A DNA stretch of 64,000 bases from positions 80,098-144,097 of the forward strand of contig CAJJDO010000063.1 of NCBI GenBank assembly GCA_905183005.1, in the 5' to 3' direction. Made by a program: the position numbers and the translations under genes. Shown here piece after piece: positions 1 through 12,709 of the stretch (the first letter of the stretch is position 1; each line of letters starts with the position of its first letter). Under the pieces are notes generated by a model. That model did not search any database. It was not told the origin of the DNA and saw nothing but the letters and a program-made list of their open reading frames with translations. Origin of the DNA: Paramecium pentaurelia (Eukaryota; Ciliophora; Oligohymenophorea; Peniculida; Parameciidae).

Positions 1-1570
1 CATTCAATATAGTTTTAATTTTACCTGTATAAATGTCAAGGAATATAATTTATTTTTTAGTTGCTACAATTAATTCATCTCTTTATTAATCAAATTCTAC
101 TTTAACTGCATAATTCTCAATTTCTTCATTATGTCTAATATCTAATTTTAGGATATTAACTCTTGATCCAAGAAAACATAACATATTAATATCAGACATA
201 TCTAGAATTTTAGTGATTTAAGTTTTCTTTCCAAAATTAAGTGATTGAAGACATGAAAATGTTCTAATATCCCATAATCTTAATGATCCACTATCATCAC
301 CAGATATTAATACAGGTAATTTACCAACCATAAGGATAGATGTTAACATAGATGTATGTCCTGTCATTTTACCTATTTAAGTTACATCATGATATTTTGG
401 ATTAATATCATATACATTTATATAAGTAGAATATCCACATGTAATAAATACTTAATAGTAATAAGAATAAACTAAACTATGAATACCACCATAATCTTTG
501 AGTGATAATGTAATTTTGATTTCTCCATTTTAGATATCCCATAAGGCTACTTATTTATCTAATGAGGCAGTTGCAATCATTTTCATATGAACTACTTCTA
601 CACATTCAATTATATTTCCCTAAATACATTTATTTTAAAATATTAGATTTGCTGATTCATTTAATAAATCCCAAAAGTATAATCTAAAAGTACTATCTGT
701 TGTAACCCATTAATTTTAATTCTCTAAAAACCAGATATTAGTTTAATATTCTTATGATGCCATAACTGTAGAAAATATTCGATATTTTTTAAAATCACCT
801 TCATACATACAAATAGAATGTGATTTTAAAGTTAATCCAATCTTAATATATAATATTAATTATTACTCTTTATTATCTATCAGACCAAGCAAAACTCAAT
901 ATAATTGTTTCTTTATCTTCATGTTAAGATATTTTAACCATTTATTTTAATGAACCATCTACATGATATATATTTATCTTTGAATCTAAACTATCTAGTG
1001 TTATAATTTGTTTATTGCAATATACACCAGTATGAACAATACCATTATGATGTCTGATTGAATCATTTTACAATGAATTTGGTACTATATGAAATATCTC
1101 ATTATCACTACTACCAATAATTTTGGCTGATTCCTAGAATTGTCAAATTTATAACTTACCACATCAATTTCTCTAATTCTTGTTTTGTTCAAGTTAAATT
1201 TCTTTGGATCTGATATTAAACGTTAAGGTACCATAGTATTTTCACTTGTATCTACTTAACATACATAACTTGTAACATCTTATAAGCTGAGTTCATTCTA
1301 TTAACTTATTGCTACAACATCTTTATATAATTCAATCAATCCCATCACTAAATATAAAAGTTCACTTTATTTATGATGAACTATAGGAATCATTAATTTT
1401 ATAAATTCAACCATATTTAATCGTTTTGGAGGCCATTGTCTTTCCATCACTAATAATTCCTCTCTTTCAATTAATTCCAGTATCTGAGATTTCTTAGATA
1501 ATTTGAAGTCTGTGTTCTCAAAATCTAACATGCTTGCAAGCACTTATTCAATTATCTAGTTTACAGACAT
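1..1570 (-). CDS. WD40-repeat protein, C-terminus beyond the window
   Basis: A WD40 protein read right to left with TAA/TAG as Gln. About 130 N-terminal residues are helical and charged (start MSVNQIIEQVLASM). A beta-propeller region follows, with recurring GH...LWD units such as GSLRLWDIRTF and KQVALWDIQNGE. Two tiny introns, 1134-1159 (26 nt) and 842-866 (25 nt), keep the frame. The frame is still open at base 1, so the C-terminus is missing. WD40 propellers are protein-binding scaffolds; the helical N-terminus recalls WD proteins of cilia (WDR49/WDR64 type), but that is only an impression. The ATG at 1570 is the first in frame. Confidence 0.8.
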
Positions 1571-1622
1571 ATTGTTATTTATATATAATTATATATCAAC
1601 ATAATATAATATCCATTATATC

Positions 1623-2667
1623 TCAGAATTATATTTAACCATTACTAAGATTGAATTTACTAGGATCAAAAGGTTAACCTTTAAATGGACTACCTTCAGC
1701 ATTCCAAGCTTTCTTTACTATTTCTAATTATTATTCCTCTTCTGAAGTTGGTAATCCTTATTATTTCCTTTGTTAATCATACATTATCTTTCTAATTGCC
1801 CCTTAAGTTTCAGAATCAAAATCATCTAATGGTTTTGTATTCTCAACTTTTGTTGCATCTATCTCTTTATCTCCTAAAATAACAGTTTTCCAAATATTCT
1901 CTTACCCTTTCTCTAATGTGATAGTCAATAGATTCTCTTCTATAGACCAAATAGATTCATCACTTTTTACTTTATCATATAATTTTCCATCCACAACTAC
2001 ATTATCCTTCACTTTAACTGTTAATGTATTTGCAGTTATAATTACCTTTAACTAAATGATTATTCTTATATAATATATACATTTTTTTTATTAGATCCCT
2101 CTGGAACTTTCATTGTTACAACTACATCATTACCAGATTAACTCCAAGAATATTTTTCTGTCTCTCCTCCATTATAAGTATTTATATATGGATCTATTTT
2201 TTGTTTTTAAGTAAAATTTTCATTCTTTTATTAATTTTGCTCTTATTTTATCTACACATCCTATTAACTTTAATTCTCATTTTATTGAACCTACTTTTAT
2301 TATTATTATTAAATTTAAATCTCTTTTTTTAACTCTTCTTATTCTTTTTTTTTCTCTAATAATTCCTTCTACTTTTTTTAATATATTTCTAATTTCTCTT
2401 TATATTCTTAAGCAGATTTCTTTTTATGTACTTTATAATGTTCATCTTAATATTTTTTAAATGTATTTCCTAACATATTCAATGCAACTCCAGGTGGAAA
2501 TCCCATCTTATCTCCAGGATCACCTAAAAATGATTTTATTATACAATACATTCATAATAATAATCTGTTCTTCTCAATAGAAAACTGAATAATGAATTTA
2601 ATAATCCTTCAATTCCTCCAGTCTCTTTTGCAATTAAAAAGAAATGTTCATCAAATCTATCCACCAT
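1623..2667 (-). CDS. NudC-family dynein/Hsp90 co-factor (CS domain)
   Basis: About 330 residues, the usual length of nuclear distribution protein NudC, which assists cytoplasmic dynein and Hsp90 clients. The N-terminus (MVDRFDEHFFLIAKETGG) has the NudC N-terminal helix pattern. A charged coiled-coil middle leads into the p23-like CS domain (ETEKYSWSQSGNDVVV, later VDGKLYDKVKSDESIWSIE), and the C-terminal helix region ends in FDPSKFNLSNGQIQF. Introns at 2524-2549 (26 nt) and 2052-2080 (29 nt). TGA stop at 1623-1625. The match runs along the whole length, so the family call is firm; which NudC paralogue it is cannot be told. Confidence 0.92.
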
Positions 2668-3265
2668 TAAAATTGAGAATTTATTTTATTATTCTAATAT
2701 TTATTATAATAATTATGTATAATATAAATCTAAATTCAATACAAATTATAAACTATTAATCAATATAGAAGAATACATAATTAGTATCATATAAATATCA
2801 ATGAATATTTTCTTATTAGTAAATAATATTTTTTTATATTGATTATCATTAATGACATTCAAAAATCATAATAATATATTAATTAGAGAGAAGATAAAAA
2901 AATTATTAACTAATTGATAAAAAACTTAAATAAGAAAGAGCATTTCATACATACATTACTACACATTTATTCAATATTATTGTAATTGTGAAGTAATTAT
3001 ATATTATCATCAATATTGGTTGTTGTTGTTATAGATGTTAACGAATTTAATAATAATTTAAATAGTTGGATATCTGAAGAATGATTTAAATTGTTATTGT
3101 TCCAATTTTCAATCTAAGATTCTCTCTTATAATTTTTCTAAATTTACAAACAGAAACAGAAGTGTAAATATAAATAGAATTTAAGTAAAAGGAGAAGCTA
3201 AATTGAATTTTATAAGAAATTATTGTTTGTAATAAAATTAATTATAAAATATTTTCATTAAGGAA
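2668..3265. other. AT-rich intergenic region
   Basis: About 600 bp between the divergent NudC and RING-ligase genes. No convincing coding frame on either strand; presumably holds both promoters. No promoter element is recognisable by eye. Confidence 0.5.
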
Positions 3266-4998
3266 ATGATTTACATAGTCTATATGATGATATTGTAGAT
3301 AGTCGCAAAAGACCTTAGTGAATCTGAATTTGTAGATATCCTATTGAATTCAACCTATAAAGCAGAACTGCTAATTCGTATTAGTGACGTTAAATTTTTA
3401 TTCTATAAAAGAATAACTTTGATTATGAATATGGAAGCATCGCTTAATTTAAATTTATTCCTAGAAAAGATGTGCCATAAAATGCTAGTTCTGGAGATAG
3501 ATAGGTTCTATTGAAATAAATTTTCTCCATCCTGTTTATATTGAAGGGAAAAAAGTGAATTTGGGATAGGTTAATATCGCTTTAGAGGATGAACCGTTTG
3601 ATATGAATTATAGTTAAAGGTAATTATAATTACAATAATTTAGGTATAGGGTGTGGAACGGAACCACAAATTTTGTATAATAAAATTAATATGAATAAAA
3701 TTTAGGATACTTCGAAATCACTTGTTAGATTGATTATGAAATATATTCTTTCTATGGCATAAATTCTTGTAAATTATTATTTATGACAAGAATAGTTTCT
3801 GAAATTTATTATGAAAGAGAAGAGATACAAACTTGTATTCAGATAATGAACAAAGAAATGAATGATTCGAAATGCAATTTTTTTAATACTTTAATCTTAG
3901 AGCATTCTGCAGAAGTATTATAAAAAGTTCATGCAAAATTAAACCCAGAAATTTAAGCTCCCATTACCCTCCCAGATTAATAATGTTAATCATTTTCAAA
4001 AGATTCAAAGTTTGAAGGAATATGTACAATATCTTTTATTTTATTTTTTCAATTAATATTAAGAAATTGGAATAACTAATAATTTCGTTAATAAGTAATT
4101 ATACGTATAAGTTTTAGATTTCAATTGTCAGTTTTGAGTATGTGATAAATTATGACCACTACTTAGGTCTTCTTTATTCAAATATTTATTACAAGTCGGT
4201 AAATTTATATATTAGAAATAAAGGATTAATTCTCCTTTTTGTTGTTCATGTTGTTTTTGGGATTAGTTTATTCATTAAATCATTAGATGTTTCTTTAAAT
4301 ATTCGAAGAATAATTAATAGACTAACAAAAATATAGAAAAATTAAAATAATAGTCTTAATTTTTTTCCTTAGTTGTATCATATGTATTTTTATAATTTAG
4401 ATTTCTTAAGTTTCTATTTTTTTCCCCTATTGGAAGAGTATGATAGTGGTTATTCATCGTTATTGACAATCGGTTTCATTCTGATTCCTTAAATAATACA
4501 TAATTTTGGATTAAGAACTAATCCAATATTCATACCAAAATAAATATTTGGGTTTTTGTCTATAAAAATTGCATCTTATGTATAATAATTTAATAGTTTA
4601 AGTTATATTCATTAGGACACTTAAATAACATTAGTTAAAGAGACAATTAATATATTGTTATTCCCTTTTCTGTGTTCTTTGCGTAATAAATTTACTGTTT
4701 ATATGAAATACACGGAGCGGATTTTTTTAAAATAATCCAAAAAGGTACATTATCAAAAAAATATCATTATTATTATGAAAATGAATCCTAAGAATCTGAG
4801 GAATGTGCAATTTGCCTGTTAAATTTAAAAAATGAACCTGATTACTCATACTAAGATTAAGAGGTTTTGTTGGGAAGTAAATTATTAATGATTACCCCAT
4901 GTGGACATAAATTTCATTCTACTTGTCTAATAATCTGGAATAAACTATAATTAACTTGCCCTTATTGTCGGAATATAATACCTCCAATTATTTAGTGA
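3266..4998 (+). CDS. Membrane RING-H2 E3 ubiquitin ligase, Tul1/DSC type
   Basis: About 536 residues. A hydrophobic N-terminus (MIYIVYMMILQIVA) looks like a signal peptide. A luminal region of about 250 residues follows, then several hydrophobic segments (for example GLILLFVVHVVFGISLF), and at the C-terminus a RING-H2 finger: EECAICLLNL, then PCGHKFHSTCLIIW, then CPYCRN. This order (signal, luminal domain, multiple membrane spans, terminal RING) is that of Tul1/DSC1-type Golgi and endosome membrane-protein quality-control ligases. Introns at 3389-3411, 3620-3643, 4095-4117 and 4580-4602 restore the frame, as does a less certain one near 3472-3500. Without them the gene looks frameshifted. Confidence 0.75.
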
Positions 4999-5278
4999 AA
5001 TGATACATTATTAAATTTATTTTTGGTTTTGATTATATTAGATTACATAATTTTTTATATTTTAGAGATTTAACAGATATTTAAACTATGTTAATAATTT
5101 AATTAAATTATAATGAAAAATCAAAGATTGTATTAAATATTTTATATATTGAAATAAATTATATCTATTTATAAAATATGTTGTATTTTAATATTTTTAT
5201 ATATAATAAGACTAATAATAATTTTTATATATTTAAAATTATTTAATATAAATGATTTTCAAAAGGGAGACTCATACC

Positions 5279-6892
5279 TCAAGCAGAACTTTAGGATACC
5301 ATTACTAAATTTGCCATTCCAGCTGTGATTAAATTCATAGATAATTTAGCTTTTTCTTTTTTGACTGTTTTTAATTAAAGGGAAACTTTCTCAAGTTCAT
5401 CATTTTTATTTTGTAAAGCTTATTACAAATCATTTATAGTTTATTCATAATCTTGATTTATAGTATTGAGTTTTATTGATTAATTTTATGAAAGAATGTC
5501 ATATTCTTAATTCTTTTTTTGTAATTATAATTATAATTCGTTAATTTCTTATTGTTTTTATTTAAGTCCAGTTTCATAATCTCTGATACCCAATTAACAT
5601 GCTTATAATTATATTAGTTATTATTAAAGCATTGTGTTTTTAATTTTTAATGCTTCTACTTAAGTTTCTTTTTCTGTAATTGTCACACATTTACTATCTA
5701 ATTCCAAAACTAATTGTTTATATTCATATTAATCTTTAACATTAATCTAATTATATATAAATATATATTACTTTTATTGGAGATGATTATTAATTAGTAA
5801 ATTTTGATCTTTCATTTGATTATTCTAATGATTTGATTTTATTTTATAAATCTCTTATTAATATTTATGATGATTATTCATTTTTTATATATTAATTTAT
5901 TTTTTATTCCAATTCTTAAATACATTATTTTTAGACAATCATTTTAGAATTGTATTCATCATTTTCTTTAAGTTATTATTATAATATAGAATTAATTTGG
6001 TCTTATTATTCTTTAATTGTAATTTCAAATGTTTTGTTAATATTTTTGATTTATTCTAAATTTTAATTAGTTTAATTAAGTTCATCTTGTTTGTACTCTA
6101 ATTACTTTTCTAAGATATCAATATCATTTTAAAATTTAGAATTGATTTATTATTATTCAAGATATTGTTTTACTTAATTTTTCCATTATGTAATTTCTTC
6201 ATTTAATTCAATATTTTAATTCAAAAGTAATTTATTTTATTCCATAAGATTGGTATTTTCTTAAGAAAGAATAATCACTTTCTATTCTAATTTTGATAAT
6301 TTCTCACTATACTATTCAATAACAATATCTTATTCCTTCATCAGAGTTTCTATAAGTGCTTCATAATTCTTTTATGGAGGAACAGCTTTACTCCATTATT
6401 AACTGTTTGAAACACTTGAACTTGCAATACTTTTGGATGAACGAAAAGGTTCAACACAACTTGCAAATACACTTTATTACAATTGTACAGTTTTAGGAGC
6501 AACGTTTTTGAATTCTAAGACAACGCTAGATTATGGTTGAATATATGTTGTTTTATGATGTCTAAGAGGACTCTCTTAAGTTTTAATTTCTCTTAATGAA
6601 TCAAGTTTAGCTATCAGGCATGAGGCATCTCTATATTTATAGATTATGTTATACTTATTGAAAGATGTTGACTCCTCAACTTTTGATTTAAATATTGAAG
6701 GTCTAATTGTGGTCATTGATTTATTAGCTTATCTTAATGGAACTAAAGGAATCGATTATAATGCCTATTTTTGTATCTAAGTGATGTTTGATTGCTACGA
6801 CATCAAAGTAGGTTCTTATATAGTTAGGATGATTTACAAATGATTTAAGATTGATAAGAGTTTTCAACAGGCTTGGTAACATTTGTTTTCAT
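5279..6892 (-). CDS. Long coiled-coil protein, unrecognised
   Basis: About 521 residues. Residues 1-130 are low complexity and Ser/Thr-rich; the remaining two thirds is almost continuous Gln/Glu/Lys/Leu heptad coiled coil, with most Gln written TAA. Introns at 6815-6837 (23 nt) and 5747-5771 (25 nt). It ends in a short non-coil tail (LSMNLITAGMANLVMV). No named domain is visible. Proteins of this kind are common in ciliate basal bodies and cortex, but the sequence does not show which. Confidence 0.75.
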
Positions 6893-7627
6893 ATTTTTAT
6901 TTATCAGTTGATTTTCTACAATAATAGCAATAAATTTAAATATCCGCGAATAGAATAACAACCCCATTAAATATTTAGAATTTATTTATGTCAAAAATTT
7001 CTATTTCAATAGATAAACATAAAGACCTTTCAAAATATATTCTGTTCTTTTTAAGTCAGTGCTGTTTCAATAAAAATTCATCTATAAAATTAATTTACAA
7101 AATATCATGAATTTCTAAATTAGATAAACACCACCTCCATCAAAATTCTTTTGAAAATTAGTTTAGAATAAAGGATTCAAAGAAACATAATAGATACCAC
7201 TACTATAGAAACCTTATAACAAAAGAATCAAATAATAAGAGAACATAATAATAGATGAAATGTTCTCACAAGTTTATTTTTAATTTTTGAATCATTTTAA
7301 ACTAAAAAAATATAAATGTTAAATGTTTTATTATATTAGATAATGAAATAATAGAAAAAGTAAAATCCAAACATTATTAATTAATAGCATATGTATTTAT
7401 TATATAATCTTAAAGAATACTGCTCATCCTATTAAAAATAAAGAAGTAACTTAAATAATTGAAGTGAATGAGAAGTAATTATTCAAGATCTTGATAAAAA
7501 TGATTATCATATAATTAATTAATGAGTTAATCAATGTTTTGAATTTTATTTAAGAATTTAGATCAAATAAATCTATATATATATTTAATAATAATAATAA
7601 TAAGAATTATTATTTCAAATTAATAAT
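6893..7627. other. Intergenic region with a short coding-like frame
   Basis: About 735 bp. On the + strand one frame reads as charged, protein-like sequence between about 6988 and 7300, but an in-frame TGA near 7111 splits it and no intron repairs it. It may be a degraded gene or chance; nothing named is recognisable. Confidence 0.25.
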
Positions 7628-8178
7628 TCATTCATACATAATTTCTTAATCTATAATGATGTCATCTAAATTCATACTATTACTTAATGGATCATAATCC
7701 TAAACAAATAAAGTGTCTCCTACTCTTTGTTTTTTTTTAATTCTCTTCATTTATAATAATACATCTAATGATTAATTATAACCCTGCAGAACATCCATCA
7801 ATTGGTTGTACTCTCCAATCACTTGGTGTACAACAGGCACATCGATGTATCATAATTTCTGTTCTTCCACTCATTTTATCTTAATCATTACCATCTATCC
7901 GATATTATCGTATTTTAACATGTTTTTAATGTATATGTATTTGCAGGTGCAGGTCCTTAGTTCTTTAAACATTAAACTGTAGGATCATTTCTATACTAAT
8001 ATTGAATCTATCTAATAAATACTTTTCCAGCTCCAGAATATCCAAAAGTACTAATTCATGAAATCACGACTACCTCCAAAGAAACTTCCAGTATTAATAA
8101 TATAATAACATGTCATTGGTGATCTAGTTGGTCAACTTAAGAAATGACAACAAATAAAAGAGTAAGAAAATATTTCAT
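7628..8178 (-). pseudogene. Decayed tandem copy of the tlde1-domain gene
   Basis: Aligns along its length with the neighbouring intact gene (8220-8835): same signal-peptide start (MKYFLTLLFVVIS), INTGSFFGG, FGYSGAG, YRNDPTVQC, NQGPAPANTY, GRTEIMIH, DGCSAG and RVGDTLFVQDYDP. The pieces lie in different frames. A deletion and shift follow the signal peptide near 8140; one base is gained near 8070; the middle has a deletion and shift near 7890-7910; and a 9-A run near 7730 shifts the end. The glycine after the catalytic-type His (IHG) is Arg here. Both intron sites of the intact copy are kept (27 and 18 nt). Several independent lesions make a pseudogene more likely than sequencing error. Confidence 0.8.
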
Positions 8179-8219
8179 AAATAATTGATAAATAATTGTC
8201 AAATGTTATAACAATTACA

Positions 8220-8835
8220 TCATTCTTCTTATGCATATTAAGAGTAATCTTCCAAGAATTAAACATCTTCACCTAATGGATCTTTATTCTCAATTATTAT
8301 AGTATCTCCAACTCTTAATTTCTTTCTATTTGCTTCATTTATAATGACGCATCTATATGATGTAATCAAATATTTATTTACCCTGCAGAACATCCATCAA
8401 CAGGTGGTTCAGTCCAATCTCCATTAGTACAACATTAACAACCATGAATAAAGATTTCACTTCTTCCACACATTTTAGATTCATCTAATGGCTCAATCCA
8501 AAATGAACAAGGTCTGTCAACAGGGGGATTATGCATTGTATTTTTGCATAATGTAATTTTATAAGTAGTGGCTGGAGCAGGACCTTTGTTCTTTATACAT
8601 TATGATGCTGGATCATTTCTATACTATATTATCAAATGATATTTAATACTTGACCAGAACCTGAATATCCAAATGTTTTAATTGCAGAGTCTCCACTTCC
8701 TCCAACAAATCTACCTGTATTAATATAATAATGGTATGTCATTGCTGCTCTGGTCTTTAAATCTTAGCAACATGATTATCCACAAGATCCAGCTAAAGTA
8801 GCTGCAACTAAACAAAGAATGATATAAAATTTCAT
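8220..8835 (-). CDS. Secreted tlde1/DUF2778-domain protein (L,D-transpeptidase-like)
   Basis: About 186 residues with a clear signal peptide (MKFYIILCLVAATLAGSCG). The rest follows the bacterial DUF2778/tlde1 pattern block by block: MTYHYYINTGRFVGG, FGYSGSGQYRNDP, IKNKGPAPATTYKI, MCGRSEIFIHG, GCSAGCVIIN, then KKLRVGDTIII. The His of IHG and Cys of SAGC sit where the catalytic pair of L,D-transpeptidase folds lies; the loop between them is longer than usual and Cys-rich. In bacteria such domains cut or exchange peptidoglycan peptide links, for example type VI effector Tlde1. Two Paramecium-type introns (8624-8649, 8353-8381) show that the gene is native to this genome. Inference: a secreted protein acting on bacterial walls, perhaps on food or competitors. 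Confidence 0.8.
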
Positions 8836-9537
8836 TTATTTATTAATTGAGTCTAAAACATTATAAATATATCTAATAAATGGAGAAAATTGTGAATATT
8901 ATAATTAATTTCAAGTTATAGTTAATTAGAGTTTCATAATTTATGATTAGATTCTAAGGGAATTAAGACTATATAGATTTTTAAGGTCTTTAAGATCTAA
9001 TGCTAGATTCAATTGTAAAATCTTTTCTTGAACATATATTCAATTAGTAATTTTTAAATTCTTCATCAATTTATTCTTCATTCATTGATTCAAAACTCTA
9101 TTTATTATTCTAAGATTATTATTGTTTTAATTATTAAGTATGAGATTTATTAATGAAGTTTAAGAATATAATAAATCTTTTTTGATCATATTCATTAGCT
9201 TAAATCACCCTACAAAATAGTGAATTTTTCATATTCTTCAGGATAATCATTATCATTACTAATCTTAAATAAGTTTAAGAAATGCACAGTTATTTATACT
9301 TAAATATGTCAATAATGCGGCTAAATTAAACTTCTATGATCTAAATATATATTTAATAGTTTCTCTTTGCAAATTTTTTTGAGAATGCTATATTTATTTT
9401 AGATAATCATTGAATTTTTAATCTCTGTTAAGGTGTATTAAGCATTTGGATAAAAATAAATATAAATATAATTATGAAGAACATCTCTATTGATTATTAA
9501 TTTATTTAATATAAAACCAATAATTAATTTGAAATAT
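8836..9537. other. Intergenic region, possible small minus-strand ORF
   Basis: About 700 bp upstream of both the tlde1 gene and the LC8-like gene. A minus-strand open frame near 8850-9200 has charged and Gln-rich stretches but no clear start, intron structure or homology. Probably regulatory and intergenic sequence. Confidence 0.3.
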
Positions 9538-9894
9538 ATGAGTTAATTTAGCATTATTCGATAGGGTTATAATATAACTTAAATACATAAGGAGGCTATT
9601 TATGATGTATTCTCAAGAAGTTAGAAATAGAAGGTATTTGTCAATTAGGCAGAATTTATTCGAAATCAATTGAATCAACTTTTTGGCCCTTAATGGGTTG
9701 TATTTCTATGGGAAATTGGATTAAATTATAATTATTCATATTTTAACAAGGAGGAATATGTTTTCGAATTTGAATGTGAGAATAAAAGATGTCTAATTTT
9801 GAAATGGAATTTTGTTCAATCAGATTATAAACCTTTAGAGTAAATAATTTAATAATTTAATTTAAGAGTGAAGTATTTAAGTAAAATGATGTGA
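9538..9894 (+). CDS. LC8-like dynein light chain, divergent
   Basis: 118 residues, no intron needed. The core (AEFIRNQLNQLFGPQWVV, then YSYFNKEEYVFEFE and RCLILKW) follows the dynein light chain LC8 pattern: helix, a W-H/W-V strand, then the FIYFYLGQ..ILLFK-like end, with low identity. LC8 proteins dimerise and bind linear motifs in dynein and many partners. The N-terminus is longer than in LC8. Convergent with the kinase gene, whose stop lies 43 bp away. Family assignment is by pattern, so moderate. Confidence 0.6.
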
Positions 9895-9937
9895 TTTTGG
9901 AATTAATTATATCTAAAAATGCTACTACTATACTAAA

Positions 9938-10866
9938 TCATTAAAAATAAGGATCTTCTAATAATTAACTTGCATTTGGTCTTTTATTTGTGTCTCTAGT
10001 TAACATTTTAAGAATTAAACTTTTTGCTGGTCCATCATATTTCATTTTAATTCTAATATTAAATAATAATATCTTACTCTTTGGTTTCTATCTAATTAAA
10101 TAGTTCTAACATTATTTCACTTTAAAATGGTAATCTCAATTCTACTACACAATAAAGAACAACTCCTAAACTCCAAATATCTGCTAAATAACCACTATAT
10201 CCTGGAATATCACTCTTTTTATTTTCTCTTAAACATTCAGGAGCAACAAATTAAAAAGTGCCTTCAGTTCCTTTGACTCTATCATTTTATGGAGTCAATT
10301 ATTGAGCTTACCCAAAATCACATATTTTAATTTGATGATTTTTGGTTAATAGTATATTGTGTGGTTTAATATCTCTATGTGCAACATATTATTATTATAG
10401 ATATTGTAATCCTTTTAACATTTGTTTAACATAATCTTTGAATGTGAGTTCATCAAATTTCCATGAGGATGTAAATATTTCTTATTTACTTTCCCATTTC
10501 AAAATTTATCCCATTTCTGCATATTCTAAAACTACATATAATTTCTCTCTTTCATCATCATCATAAATCTCATGCAATTTAATTATATTTGGATGATCCA
10601 ATTTTTAATGAATTTCTATTTCTCTATATACTTCATCTAAAAATGAGACATATTTTGTTGCTAAAAATAATACTTTAATTATTATTACTTCCATTAGGAT
10701 TCTTGTACATTTTATTCTTCTTTTTCAAAATAAACTTATTAAACTTTTTTATTGCATATTCATGATTATCCTTAATTGCTAATTTAATTTTTCCATATGA
10801 TCCTTCACCAATTATTTTCATAATCTTATAACCATTTACGATTTTCTTTTTCTTAAAATTAATCAT
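9938..10866 (-). CDS. Ser/Thr protein kinase, CaMKK/LKB1-like
   Basis: About 288 residues, essentially just a kinase domain: glycine loop IGEGSYGKIKLA, ATP-binding lysine in YAIKKFNK, helix C in VYREIEIHQKLDHPNI, catalytic HRDIKPHN, DFG as CDFGQAQ, APE as VAPECL, and TRDTNKRPNA near the end. The long insert after the lysine and the LDHPNIIKLHEIYDD block recall CaMKK/LKB1-type upstream kinases. The second intron is 25 nt; the first join (near 10640-10685) needs a 37-nt intron or a shorter alternative and is the uncertain part. Confidence 0.85.
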
Positions 10867-11605
10867 GTTATTGTCTTACATCAATGGGATCCCTTTAATA
10901 AACAATTTCCTTGCTCTTGAATATTTTACATTGCTAATTCATTAAAATTAAAAATATTAATCAAAACAAGATCTTTCTGGAAATTATATCGAATATAATT
11001 ATTTATAAGTTATAACAATTTCAAAATTTATAATTGTATTTTTATAATAGTATTATTTTATGGTACATCAAAAACACTTAATTAAATTAACCATTTACTA
11101 AAATTATTCATTTGTATTATTTTTGTAAAAATATATTATGAATTGCTGTTTTCATTTAATAGAAAACATCTACATTTATTAATTAGAATTTCATAAAAAA
11201 ATAAATAAAATTATTTAAGTTATTTTAATCAAAATAAGAAATAAAATAATATTAAAAAGCCTTATTCTATATCAAATCAATCAATTAAAATCATACAGTT
11301 TCAATAATCAATTTTATATAGTCAACCTCAATTAATTTATTTAATTGTTTATATTAAGTCTTATCTTTATATTTAGTAAAATATTATACAAAAATTAATT
11401 TTATTAGAATTAACTGTTTAGATTAAAATAAATGGATAATGTTAACTAAATAGTCAAATAATTTTTTATTGAAAGAATTTAATTAAAACACTTTAAATTC
11501 TATATTTAAAATTTAGACCAAGAAATTTTGAATTATGTATTAAGGAAATTCATGAAATTAAAAATTGACATTTTTATTTTATGAATACAAAATTGATTTA
11601 TGAAT

Positions 11606-12324
11606 TCATTATTTGATTTTATATTCTAACTTTTATTTACATTAATGAAGTTCATTTTCTATTTAATTGTTCTGTTCAAGTAATTAAGTTCTTTCCAAAT
11701 TCAATAATTCACATTTTGACTTTTATAAAGAAATTTATTCTAAAATTAATTATTAATTCTCACCTTCTAATTGAGAAAGTCTTAATTCAAACACATCTTT
11801 AATATCATGCTGAGGCACTGTAATATAATGATTAATTATTTATTTTAAAGGGTTTATTGAGATTTAGAAATCTATCTTTAATTGAAATAGACTTTGTTTT
11901 AATGACATGTTTTCTAATTTAAATTATTGCAATTATTCTAACAATTTGGTATAATTGTTCATTTATAAATATTTATATTGAATATTCTAATATATATAAG
12001 TTAAAAATATACATCTAATGAATTTACTCTATTTTACTTAAGTATTTTATTTTCCTAAGTTAGATAATCAACTTTATTTGTGAGTTCTATGATTTTTTAT
12101 TGTAAATTTTGGATAAGAGATTTATCAGATGACAGGTATGGTACAGATTTTTAGTATTTATCTACTTTTTAATTTTTACAAAATTATGAGAGTATTAACT
12201 AATAAATAGTAGGGGAATGTTCAATATTTTTGCATGATTAAAGTGATGATTATTTTGATGAAGCAGCTAATCATAGAAAATATAAATTACTTGATGGAAT
12301 ATTAAGTATTCTGTTATTGGACAT
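11606..12324 (-). CDS. Coiled-coil protein, copy A of the duplicated segment
   Basis: About 214 residues after removing introns of 24, 26 and 24 nt. Starts MSNNRILNIPSTASSKQ; a coiled coil (LQQKIIELTNKVDYL) follows, then a small globular stretch (HYITVPQHDIKDVFELRL) and a second coiled coil to the TGA at 11606-11608. Identical to 12710-13428. Its 5' side is cut short by the N at 12357, so if the duplication is an assembly error this copy does not exist separately. Function unknown. Confidence 0.6.
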
Positions 12325-12709
12325 AATTATTTATATTGATGTAAAATTAATAATATNAAAAAGCCTTATTCTATATCAAATCAATCAATTAAAATCATAC
12401 AGTTTCAATAATCAATTTTATATAGTCAACCTCAATTAATTTATTTAATTGTTTATATTAAGTCTTATCTTTATATTTAGTAAAATATTATACAAAAATT
12501 AATTTTATTAGAATTAACTGTTTAGATTAAAATAAATGGATAATGTTAACTAAATAGTCAAATAATTTTTTATTGAAAGAATTTAATTAAAACACTTTAA
12601 ATTCTATATTTAAAATTTAGACCAAGAAATTTTGAATTATGTATTAAGGAAATTCATGAAATTAAAAATTGACATTTTTATTTTATGAATACAAAATTGA
12701 TTTATGAAT

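Noticed and set aside
3380..4780. Apparent frameshifts in the RING ligase gene
   Set aside because: Explained by tiny introns, notably 4580-4602; the join near 3472-3500 is the only weak one.
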